A DNA stretch of 50,166 bases. It comes from Terriglobus sp. GTDB lineage: Bacteria > Acidobacteriota > Terriglobia > Terriglobales > Acidobacteriaceae. The first letter of the stretch is position 1. Each line of letters begins with the position of its first letter. Positions 1 through 8,271 of this stretch are shown piece after piece. Position numbers and translations under genes: made by a program. Location of the stretch: contig JAMFTB010000084.1 of the NCBI GenBank assembly GCA_026225595.1, positions 1 to 50,166 on the forward strand. The letters run 5' to 3'. The notes beneath the pieces were generated by a model. The model was not told the origin of the DNA, searched no databases, and saw nothing but the letters and a program-made list of their open reading frames with translations.

Positions 1-1224
1 ACGACCAAGTACGAGAAGGCCTTCCTTGAAGATATGGAATGGCTGGGCATTGAGCGGCCGGAGATCATTGCGCGCGCAACAGAAAACATCAACGAGATGG
101 TTGCGCTGATTGAGCGGCTGGCCAGCGAAGACATCGCTTACAAGACGGACGACGGATCGTGGTACTTCCGCATTGCAAAGTTCCCGGACTACGGCAAGCT
201 GAGCGGCAAGGATCTGGAAGGCATTGAAGACGGCGCGCGCGTCGACGTGGACGAGTATGAGAAGGATGCCGCGCGCGACTTTGCGCTGTGGAAGGCGACC
301 AAGCCCGGCGAAGCAAGCTGGGAGACGTCCATTGGCACGGGCCGGCCGGGCTGGCACATTGAGTGCTCCGCCATGGCGATGAAGCACCTGGGGCCGTCGT
401 TTGACCTGCATGCAGGCGGCGAAGACCTCGCTTTTCCGCATCACGAAAACGAGATTGCGCAGAGCGAGTGCGCCAGCCACCAGCCTTTTGCGCGGCACTG
501 GTTCCACGTGCATTTTCTGCTGGTGGAAGGCAAGAAGATGTCCAAGAGCGAGGGCAACTTCTACACGCTGCGTGACCTGCTGCTGAAGGGCTATCGCGCG
601 TCTGCCATTCGCTTTCTGCTGGTGAGCGTGCCCTACCGTCACCAGATGAACTTCACCTTTGAGGGCCTTGCAGAGAGCACCGCTGCGATTGATCGGCTGC
701 GCGGTTTTGCGCGGCGCATGGAGGCCACGGCAAAAAACCCGGCGCTGCCCGTTGAGCGCAATGAAGAGCTGGATGCGCTGGTTGCGGACAAGCTTGCAGC
801 CTTCCACGCTGCGCTTCAGAACGACCTGAACACGGCAGAGGCGCGTGCCGCCATCTTTGACATTGTGCGCGCGGCGAACATCGCCATCGATAGCAATACC
901 TTTGGCCTGGGCAACGTGGAACGCATCGCGAAGGCGCTTGCGGACTTTGATGCGGTCTTTGATGTGTTGACTGACCGCGATGCAGCCATCAGCCAGGGTG
1001 CGGTAGCGTGGGCGCAGGCAGAGGGTCGCGCAGACGATATTGCACCGGAACTGCTGGTGGCGCAGAGCATCACCGACGAAGAGATTGAAACCCTGATTGC
1101 GGAACGCACCGACGCGCGCAAGCGCCGCAACTTCGCCCGCGGCGACGCCATCCGCAATGAGCTGCTGGAAAAGGGCGTGCTGATTGAAGATGGCAAAGAC
1201 GGCGTAACGTGGAAGCGGAAATAA
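1..1224 (+). CDS. cysS: Cysteinyl-tRNA synthetase, 5' end truncated by window edge
   Basis: Reading frame open from base 1; contains GRPGWHIECSAMAMKHLG, DLHAGGEDLAFPHHENEIAQSE and the KMSKSEGN signature. Confidence 0.97.
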   Translation, partial: TTKYEKAFLEDMEWLGIERPEIIARATENINEMVALIERLASEDIAYKTDDGSWYFRIAKFPDYGKLSGKDLEGIEDGARVDVDEYEKDAARDFALWKATKPGEASWETSIGTGRPGWHIECSAMAMKHLGPSFDLHAGGEDLAFPHHENEIAQSECASHQPFARHWFHVHFLLVEGKKMSKSEGNFYTLRDLLLKGYRASAIRFLLVSVPYRHQMNFTFEGLAESTAAIDRLRGFARRMEATAKNPALPVERNEELDALVADKLAAFHAALQNDLNTAEARAAIFDIVRAANIAIDSNTFGLGNVERIAKALADFDAVFDVLTDRDAAISQGAVAWAQAEGRADDIAPELLVAQSITDEEIETLIAERTDARKRRNFARGDAIRNELLEKGVLIEDGKDGVTWKRK

Positions 1225-1262
1225 TCGGGAAACGTAAGTAGCCGCCGAAACACATTGAAGGG

Positions 1263-1841
1263 GTGAGCGCCGTGAAGATGCATCTGCGATCGATTGCTGC
1301 GCTTCTCTTCCTCCTGTTTGCTGTTGGCGGCTCTTCGCATGTTGCGAATGCGCAGGCGATCCAGCCATGCACGTTGGCGCAGCTGCAGGCATCGGAAGAT
1401 CGCAGCGATGCTCATGAAATATCGGGCGGCATGGGGCACCAGGCACGTGTCCTTGCCATCAAGAATCAATCCTCAACGGCGTGCTCCGTTCAGGGTGTGC
1501 CCGCGCTCACGATGGCATACACGTTGACGCACCAGCCCTTCACCACGACGGTGTGCGCAAACTGCCAGGACTACCTGTTCCAGCCGCAGCCTGTTGCGCG
1601 TGTGCTGCTGCAGCCCGGCGGGCTTGCCTACGTGGTGGTTGGGTTCAGCATCACCGATGGGCTGGAGCCGTGCACGAATCCCAAGCCGGAGTACGCGGCC
1701 ATGACGTTAGCACTGTATCTTCCAGGGCAGAGCGGGCAGCCGCTCACCGTTGCCATCCCCGACTGGCGCAGCTGCGGCCCGCTGAACATCACGCCTTTTC
1801 TGGCGCAGCCTCCGCAGGATGGAGAGCTGCCAGCAAAATAA
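1263..1841 (+). CDS. Secreted DUF4232-like protein
   Basis: Signal peptide (LRSIAALLFLLFAVGGSSHVANAQ) and a C..L..HQARVLAIKNQSSTACSVQGVPAL pattern resembling DUF4232; start may be GTG 1263 or ATG 1278. Confidence 0.65.
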   Translation: MSAVKMHLRSIAALLFLLFAVGGSSHVANAQAIQPCTLAQLQASEDRSDAHEISGGMGHQARVLAIKNQSSTACSVQGVPALTMAYTLTHQPFTTTVCANCQDYLFQPQPVARVLLQPGGLAYVVVGFSITDGLEPCTNPKPEYAAMTLALYLPGQSGQPLTVAIPDWRSCGPLNITPFLAQPPQDGELPAK

Positions 1842-1960
1842 GCCCGGTTGCCCGAGCAGGATGCGCCAAGTTGGGGTAGCCGACTCAGATACCCCAATGC
1901 GAATTGCCTTATCGCATTTGCGAATCGCCGCCCTATACTCTGCCGAGAGGAGTTCTGCAC

Positions 1961-2218
1961 ATGTCCAGCACCACCATCAGCGTTGACGAATTTCAGGCAC
2001 TGGAGCAGCGCGTTTTGCGCACGGTGGAGCTGATCCGCAGCGAGCGCGAGGCACGCGCCAACGCCGAATCGGAAATTACCGCGCTGAAGGAGCTGCTGGA
2101 CCACGCCTCCACAGAAAACTCGCAGATGACCGTTGAACTGGCCGCCCTCAAGCAGGAGCGCGAGCAGGTAAAGGGCCGCGTAGACGCCATGCTGAAGCAG
2201 CTGGATGAGCTGATCTAG
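1961..2218 (+). CDS. Small coiled-coil protein (ZapB-like by position and composition)
   Basis: 85 aa heptad-rich sequence (FQALEQRVLRTVELIRSEREARANAESEITALKELLDHAS...); RBS gagagg upstream; directly precedes zapA. Confidence 0.65.
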   Translation: MSSTTISVDEFQALEQRVLRTVELIRSEREARANAESEITALKELLDHASTENSQMTVELAALKQEREQVKGRVDAMLKQLDELI

Positions 2219-2280
2219 CAGGCGCACGTCTAAGTGAGCAGCGCAGGTATGCGCCGCAGAAGGAGGTCTCCCCAGACACG

Positions 2281-2622
2281 ATGAATACCCCAACACATAC
2301 CGGCTCCGTTTCGGTGGAGATCTACGACCAGACCTACCATCTGCGCGGCGACGACGAAGAGCACATTGCAACGCTGGCCGCGCTGGTTGACGGCAAGATG
2401 CGCGCCGTCTCCGCCCACAGCGCCACGGTGGATTCGCTGCGCGTGGCCGTGCTGGCCGCGCTGAACATTGCCGACGAGCTGACCGAGCTGCGCGCGCGCC
2501 ACAATGAGATGATGAACTCGCTGGACAACACGGAAAACGCAACCCGCCGCCGCGCCGGAGCGCTGAGCAACATGCTGGACGAGGCGTTGGACGAAGAGTT
2601 TCGGCACCGCGTCGCGGTCTAA
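2281..2622 (+). CDS. zapA: Cell division protein ZapA
   Basis: SVEIYDQTYHLRGDDEEHIATLAALVDGKM...DSLRVAVLAALNIADEL matches ZapA pattern. Confidence 0.85.
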   Translation: MNTPTHTGSVSVEIYDQTYHLRGDDEEHIATLAALVDGKMRAVSAHSATVDSLRVAVLAALNIADELTELRARHNEMMNSLDNTENATRRRAGALSNMLDEALDEEFRHRVAV

Positions 2623-2648
2623 GCGCCCCAAACAATGGCTTGAAGATG

Positions 2649-2674
2649 TGGCCCTCGACCGCGGTCGAGGGCCA
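2649..2674. terminator. Perfect 26-nt palindrome after zapA, likely terminator/attenuator hairpin
   Basis: TGGCCCTCGACCGCGGTCGAGGGCCA is self-complementary over 13+13 nt. Confidence 0.6.
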
Positions 2675-2791
2675 TGTCTCTTTATGCCGCTCGCCTATGC
2701 GCTCAACTGCGGATATCTTTGCATCGAACAACTGACAGCGGTCGGACGCAGAGCCAACTTTCTAGCGTTTGTATCCGCTGGGAGGAACGTT

Positions 2792-3832
2792 ATGCAGCTC
2801 CTCACGCGCACCTGCTTTGCGCTTGCCTTTGCCTCTTCTCTTACCGCTGCCTCTTCGCTTGCCGCCACCGCGCAACAGCCTGCACCCGCCGCCAAATCTC
2901 GCTCCATCACGTTGAATGTGGTTGCCAGTGGAGCTGCGGCAAATGGCCTGGCCTTGCAGGATTTCAAGCTGCTGGACAATAAGTCGCCGCGTCCCATCAC
3001 GTCTCTGCGTGAGGTCTCCGCCAGCAAGGAGCCTGCGCGCGTGATCCTGGTGATTGATACCGTCAACATGCTCTACACGCGTACAGCCTATGTGCGGACT
3101 GAGGTGGAGAAATACCTCAAGGCCAACGGCGGGCACCTGGCACAGCCGACGACGTTTATGGTGCTGGGCGACAAAACCTCGGACATTGAGCAGGGCTTCT
3201 CCACCGACGGCAATGCGCTGAGTGCGGACCTGGATAAATATCCAATCGGCCTGCACGAGATTCGCCGCGATGAGGGCGTTTGGGGCGCCAATGAACGAAC
3301 GAACATTTCGCTGAAGGCGCTGGAGCAGCTGACAGCCTACGGCTCCACGCTGCCCGGCAGAAAAATCGTTCTGTGGATTTCGCCGGGGTGGCCGCTGCTC
3401 ACCGGCGTGCGTACGTACCTGGATGACAAGCAGCAAAAGCAGATTTTTGATGGCGTGGTGTCGTATTCCACGTCACTGCGGCTGGCGAATGTGACGCTGT
3501 ACAACATCAACCCTCTTGGTCCGGAAGAGAACCTGATGACGGCGAACTATTACCAGAACTTCACAAAGGGCATCCGCAAACCGGGCGAGACAGACATGGC
3601 CGATCTAAGCCTGCAGGTAATCTCCGCGCAGAGCGGCGGCCTGGTGCTGACCAGCAACAGCGACGTTGCGGGCAACGTACAAAAGTGCATTGACGATACA
3701 AAGGCCTGGTACGAGCTGAAGTTTGACGCTGCACCAGCGGAGCATCCAAACGAATATCACCACGTGCAGGTGAACGCGGCAAAACCGGGCGTGGCCCTGC
3801 GCACCCGCGACGGCTATTACGCGCAACCGTAA
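2792..3832 (+). CDS. Secreted VWA-domain-like protein (Acidobacteria type)
   Basis: RBS gggagg before ATG 2792; signal peptide; SRSITLNVVASGAAANGLALQDFKLLDNKSPRPITSL...RVILVIDTVNMLYT; resembles the VWA protein at 8272. Confidence 0.75.
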   Translation: MQLLTRTCFALAFASSLTAASSLAATAQQPAPAAKSRSITLNVVASGAAANGLALQDFKLLDNKSPRPITSLREVSASKEPARVILVIDTVNMLYTRTAYVRTEVEKYLKANGGHLAQPTTFMVLGDKTSDIEQGFSTDGNALSADLDKYPIGLHEIRRDEGVWGANERTNISLKALEQLTAYGSTLPGRKIVLWISPGWPLLTGVRTYLDDKQQKQIFDGVVSYSTSLRLANVTLYNINPLGPEENLMTANYYQNFTKGIRKPGETDMADLSLQVISAQSGGLVLTSNSDVAGNVQKCIDDTKAWYELKFDAAPAEHPNEYHHVQVNAAKPGVALRTRDGYYAQP

Positions 3833-3835
3833 CCA

Positions 3836-4170
3836 TTGCCGTCTGTGTAAAAAACTTTGGGTAGATTCACGTTCAAAATGGCATATCCATCGCATGGAAT
3901 CGGCCTGTTGCCGAACTTGCAAACCCACCGAGCTCCGCGTAGCATCTGCCACAGATGACCGGCCTGCAAAGCAGGTGCGGGAACAACGCCGGTTGAACCA
4001 ATATCCATTGAACAGGGGTTCGGCTCGTATATATGGTTCGGTGTGCAGTGTCGGCCAGTCCCGAATGCCTAAAGAACCACGGCTGAATCCCACCGCTTAG
4101 TAGCGGGTTCACCGGCGCCTCCAACACGGCCCAGCGGGTCGGTCTTCTACCCCTTCTTCCTTTGGGATGT
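3836..4170. ncRNA. Candidate structured ncRNA region, class and strand undetermined
   Basis: Gap without plausible coding; hairpins CATCTG-CCA-CAGATG, ACCGG/CCGGT enclosing CCTG-CAAAG-CAGG, long-range GCCGAAC/GTTCGGC, CCGCT-TAGT-AGCGG. Confidence 0.3.
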
Positions 4171-4178
4171 AAAAGCGC

Positions 4179-4652
4179 ATGCGCCTCTCAATGTTGATGA
4201 GACTCGTTGTAGCCACGCTCGTGCTCACGCTTAGCGCGCATGCGCAGGGCCCAGCGCCTGCGGGCGGCGTGGAAGAGATTCACCTGAACGGCGACTGCGA
4301 ACTCATCTACCAGCAGCCGGGCAAGAGCAAACTTCATACCTTCAAGAGCTGGGACATCTGCCGCCGTGGCAACGTGAACAGCAGCCGGTGGGCAAACGAG
4401 TCGCTGAACAACGGCGTGCCCAGCACCGTCTTCACCGACGTGAATGAAGTGTCCTACGAATTGCACAACGTCACGGACCATACCGTAGTCTTCTTCCTCC
4501 ATCAGCGTCTGCCAAAGGGCTGGGAGGTGGATTCTGTTCCGCAGCCCGAGATATCGAACGGTGTGGCAACGTTTCAGGCATATGCGCAGCCCGGCCAACT
4601 AGTGAAACTGCACACCGGTCAGCGCCACGCGTCCCCGCCGCAAAAACACTAA
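4179..4652 (+). CDS. Hypothetical secreted protein
   Basis: 157 aa with signal peptide MRLVVATLVLTLSAHAQG. Confidence 0.65.
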   Translation: MRLSMLMRLVVATLVLTLSAHAQGPAPAGGVEEIHLNGDCELIYQQPGKSKLHTFKSWDICRRGNVNSSRWANESLNNGVPSTVFTDVNEVSYELHNVTDHTVVFFLHQRLPKGWEVDSVPQPEISNGVATFQAYAQPGQLVKLHTGQRHASPPQKH

Positions 4653-4684
4653 CCCTGCACGGCGTTTAATCCTTGATGGAAGCG

Positions 4685-4714
4685 CATGCATCCGCACCTC
4701 TTCCACATCGGCCC
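4685..4714 (+). repeat. 30-bp exact direct repeat, copy 1
   Basis: CATGCATCCGCACCTCTTCCACATCGGCCC identical to 6025..6054. Confidence 0.95.
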
Positions 4715-4724
4715 AGCGGGTCTT

Positions 4725-5909
4725 CTACCTCTTCTCAATTGCCTGCTCATAGCGCGCAAAAGCCCACAGCACAAACGGCAACACACACATTGACAGGTAA
4801 GACAGGTCATACGGCAAACCGCGCTCTACCCACACCAGGGCTGCCACTGGCGGCGCCAGAATCGCAAAGGTGGCCGCGCTGAAGGTCAGGAAGACCCTGG
4901 GCAGATCCATCCGGCTCTTCCAAAGCAAACAGCCAAGAAACGTAACCAGCAGGCCCAGCGCAGGCAGTGTTCGCTGCGCGTGAAGCGCTGCTGGAAGATC
5001 GCGTAACTTGCCGGGGCCTTGTGCCATCTGCTGCAGCAGGTGTGCCATGGGATACGGTGCAAAAACCGGCAGCGTAAACGCCGCAGCTGCTGCCACCGTC
5101 ACGGCCAGCAGCAGAAGCACCCGCCTGTAGGCCACACGCTGCAACATTGCCACTGCCAGCGGAAGCAGTATGAGCGCATAGACAGCGCGGCTGGAAAGCG
5201 CGATGCCGAGAAAGGTGGCAGCCGCAATCTGCTCAGGCTGCTTGCGCTTCAAGGAGCTGTGCAGCCACGTCACGGCAATCGCCATGTAGATGAAGTTGTC
5301 GATGTAGTCGCCACCTGCAGTGATGTCGCTGAGGTTGGCTGGCGCGCACAGCAGAAACACCGTGACAAAGAGCAGCGCCGTTGCGCGGAAGCGAAAGAAC
5401 CGCAGAGCGAAGATGCAGAATGCCGCCAGCCAGAAGAGATTTTGCCAGGCGATGTGTCCCATCGCGTAGAACGGCGCAGCCAGGAGTGCGGCGCCCGGCA
5501 GCGGCGTGAGCGAATGGCCAAGAAACGTGCGTTCACCATAGGGATAGCGATGGTGCTGAATGCTGTTGAGCACAATGCGGAGCGCGTCTTCGCGATCTGT
5601 GCGGCTCCAAAGTGGCAACCGCAAGGACCGCGGATAGAGCGCAACAAAGGCCGCAGTCAACGCAGCCATGGGCAATGCCAGCCAGCCCGCGCTGATCTGC
5701 CGTCCGCTGCGTATTTGCCGGTCCAGCACGCGCATGATGATGACGATGGCCGCTACCGTGAACACCGCTGCAATGGAACCGCGACCGCGGCCCAGGTACT
5801 TCACCAACGGCGCAAGGGAGATCAGCAGCCATGCCAGGGCAAGACTCAGTGAGAGCGACCATGGAAGCCATTTGGAGGGCATGCGTGCGAATGGGGGATT
5901 CCTTCGCAA
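4725..5909 (-). CDS. Polytopic membrane protein, GT-C glycosyltransferase-like
   Basis: 394 aa with many hydrophobic segments; loop WSRTDREDALRIVLNSIQHHRYPYGERTFLGHSLTPLPGAALLAAP resembles GT-C type proteins. Confidence 0.7.
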   Translation of the reverse strand: MRRNPPFARMPSKWLPWSLSLSLALAWLLISLAPLVKYLGRGRGSIAAVFTVAAIVIIMRVLDRQIRSGRQISAGWLALPMAALTAAFVALYPRSLRLPLWSRTDREDALRIVLNSIQHHRYPYGERTFLGHSLTPLPGAALLAAPFYAMGHIAWQNLFWLAAFCIFALRFFRFRATALLFVTVFLLCAPANLSDITAGGDYIDNFIYMAIAVTWLHSSLKRKQPEQIAAATFLGIALSSRAVYALILLPLAVAMLQRVAYRRVLLLLAVTVAAAAAFTLPVFAPYPMAHLLQQMAQGPGKLRDLPAALHAQRTLPALGLLVTFLGCLLWKSRMDLPRVFLTFSAATFAILAPPVAALVWVERGLPYDLSYLSMCVLPFVLWAFARYEQAIEKR

Positions 5910-6024
5910 AAATACAAGCGCGCCCAGGCGGCGTTGTCACTCCCATGTCAGCAGTGCGTTATTGCATGTGGCAGGCGGTCCCGTACGCGTAAAGGCCTGC
6001 CGACACGTATTCTTGAAAGAGCGA

Positions 6025-6054
6025 CATGCATCCGCACCTCTTCCACATCGGCCC
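6025..6054 (+). repeat. 30-bp exact direct repeat, copy 2 (start of Lgt-like CDS)
   Basis: Identical to 4685..4714; covers the start codon and first codons of the 6026 CDS. Confidence 0.95.
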
Positions 6055-6799
6055 TGTTACCTTCCCCACCTTTGGCGCGGTTGCGGCCGTTGGTCTGGTG
6101 CTGGCGATCCTACTGGCGGCGCGTGGAGCGCGCGTGGTGCATGTGAGCGAAGACGCAGTGTGGAACCTGTGCCTGGTCACCGCCGTCGGCACACTGCTGC
6201 TCTCGCGGATCATCATCATTGCGCAGGTGCCAACGGCCTTCCTGCACTATCCGCTGTACATCCTCACGCTGCCCACGGTTACCAAGTTCGGCTTGCTGGC
6301 CGCGCTTGCCAGCGGTCTGGCCTTTGCGTACTTTCAGCAACTGCCGCTGCTGCGCACTGCAGACGCGCTTGCACCCGCTGCCCTGCTGCTGCAGGCCATG
6401 CTGCACCTGGGCAGCTTGTTTGCGGGCGACGACCTTGGTTCACCGACCTCATCTGCGCTTGGACACGTCATCCGCAGCGACGACGGCTATCACCCCGTGG
6501 CGCTGTACTCCGCGATTGCGTCGCTGGTTGCCGCAGGCATCTGTTTCGCATGGCTGCAGCGTGAGCGCCAGCCGGGCGAGGCGCTTGGCCTGGGCCTGAC
6601 CATGGCTGCGCTGCTGCGCTTCTTCCTCGACCAGTTGCGACCCACCTACGTTCTGCCCACCACGATGGTGGCCTTTCTACGAATCGATCAGCTGCTGCTG
6701 ACGCTGCTTGCAGCGGCGGGTTTATGCTTCTTCTTCTGGCGCAAACAACCGCCCCACGCACTGCAGCCAATCGCCGGAGGCGACACAGATGCCCAGTAA
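6026..6799 (+). CDS. Prolipoprotein diacylglyceryl transferase-like membrane protein (divergent)
   Basis: MHPHLFHIGPVTFPTFGAVAAVG and HPVALYSAIASL resemble Lgt; a GRxGNFxN-type motif is not evident. Confidence 0.65.
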   Translation: MHPHLFHIGPVTFPTFGAVAAVGLVLAILLAARGARVVHVSEDAVWNLCLVTAVGTLLLSRIIIIAQVPTAFLHYPLYILTLPTVTKFGLLAALASGLAFAYFQQLPLLRTADALAPAALLLQAMLHLGSLFAGDDLGSPTSSALGHVIRSDDGYHPVALYSAIASLVAAGICFAWLQRERQPGEALGLGLTMAALLRFFLDQLRPTYVLPTTMVAFLRIDQLLLTLLAAAGLCFFFWRKQPPHALQPIAGGDTDAQ

Positions 6800-8258
6800 A
6801 AATATGCTCCGCAAGGGCAAGCGCCGCCAGTCCGTCAAGGTGGAGTACCGCGCCGCGCGCGATGCCGCCGAGGCCGCAGAGAAGCAGGAGCTTGCCGCCG
6901 CGGAAGCAGCGCTGTATGGCGAGGAATTGCCCGCGCCTGTCGTAAAGCCAATCCCCAATACTGCAGTGCCGGACAAGCGCACACGCGGCTACCAGAAGAG
7001 CGGCCGCCGCCAGCAGCGCACCACGGCAGTTGCGGAGAAGCCGATACCACCGTCAGAGATGGATGAGGACGATGAACTCATCCTGCCGGACGACCCTTCC
7101 ACGCTGCCCGCATCCACCCTGCGCACGTGGACGACAGGGCCAGAGGCGCGTGAATACCGGCTGGACAGCTACCTGGCACAGGCGCTGCCGCAGATTAGCC
7201 GTGCTCGAGCGCAGTTGCTGATTGACCACGGGCAGGTGCGCGTCAACGGCATTGTGGGTAAGACGAAGCAGAAGCTGCACGGCGGCGAAAAGATTGCCGT
7301 CGACGGCAATCCTGAGCCGGCACCGCTTAAGGCGACGCCCGAAGACATTCCGTTGAGCATCGTCTATGAGGATCGTCACCTTGCCGTGATCGACAAGCCC
7401 GCAGGCATGATGGTGCATGCAGGCAGCGGCCTGAACGACGATGCACGCAGCAGCGGCACGCTGGTCAATGCGCTTCTCTTCCACTTCAAAGATCAGCTGA
7501 GCGATGTGGGCGGAGCTTTGCGGCCGGGCATTGTGCATCGGCTGGACAAGCAGACCAGCGGCCTGATTATGGTGGCCAAGAGCGACGTTGCACACCGTGC
7601 GCTTGCGGCCATGTTCAGCGAGCGATCGCTGGAGAAGCGTTACCTTGCGCTGGTGCATCGTCACATCAAGAGCGACCGTGGCCTGATTGACCTGCCCATT
7701 GCGCGTGACCGCGTTCGCCGCACACGCATGACCACGCGCGTGCCCAACAACTACATGACCACGGCCAGCCACGGCTCACCCAGCCTGCGCCATCCGGACG
7801 AGCCGGAGCCAAGCACGCAGCGCCGCACCAACGATCCGCGGCCCGCGCGAAGCCACTACACCGTGCTGGAGCGGCTGCACACCGCCGCAGGCGACTTCAC
7901 GCTGGTTGATGTGAAGATTGAGACCGGCCGCACACACCAGATCCGCGTGCACATGCAGGCGCTGGGTCACCCCGTGGTGGGCGACACGCTGTATGGCGCG
8001 CCCGCGCGGTTGCCCGGCCTGGCGGAAGATGCTGCCGCAAAAGACGGCCCAACGCTGCTGCGGAATTTTCTGCACGCCGCGCACCTGAGCCTGGGCCACC
8101 CCATCACGGGCAAGCCTTTGGAGCTGGAGGCTGCCCTGCCGCCGGAATTGGCGTCTCTACTAGAGCGCCTGCGGGCGATGCAGCTGCCGGCCGGCACAGC
8201 AGTGCCTGCAAAACCCGGTAAGTCGGCGTCCGCAAAGCCAGTTAAGACGAAGGGTTGA
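6789..8258 (+). CDS. RluA/RluD-family pseudouridine synthase with S4-like domain and charged N-terminal extension
   Basis: ARAQLLIDHGQVRVNGIVGKTKQKLHGGEKI plus PGIVHRLDKQTSGLIMVAK and TGRTHQIRVHMQALGHPVVGD; ATG overlaps upstream gene. Confidence 0.92.
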   Translation: MPSKNMLRKGKRRQSVKVEYRAARDAAEAAEKQELAAAEAALYGEELPAPVVKPIPNTAVPDKRTRGYQKSGRRQQRTTAVAEKPIPPSEMDEDDELILPDDPSTLPASTLRTWTTGPEAREYRLDSYLAQALPQISRARAQLLIDHGQVRVNGIVGKTKQKLHGGEKIAVDGNPEPAPLKATPEDIPLSIVYEDRHLAVIDKPAGMMVHAGSGLNDDARSSGTLVNALLFHFKDQLSDVGGALRPGIVHRLDKQTSGLIMVAKSDVAHRALAAMFSERSLEKRYLALVHRHIKSDRGLIDLPIARDRVRRTRMTTRVPNNYMTTASHGSPSLRHPDEPEPSTQRRTNDPRPARSHYTVLERLHTAAGDFTLVDVKIETGRTHQIRVHMQALGHPVVGDTLYGAPARLPGLAEDAAAKDGPTLLRNFLHAAHLSLGHPITGKPLELEAALPPELASLLERLRAMQLPAGTAVPAKPGKSASAKPVKTKG

Positions 8259-8271
8259 TAAACTACGCCGG

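Noticed and set aside
3894-4100. 68-aa ORF in the structured gap
   Set aside because: No RBS, Cys/Arg-rich unstructured composition; hairpins fit non-coding better.
3840-4170. tmRNA or RNase P RNA in the structured gap
   Set aside because: No tag-peptide ORF/tRNA-like ends for tmRNA and no GAGGAAAGTCCG-type core for RNase P.
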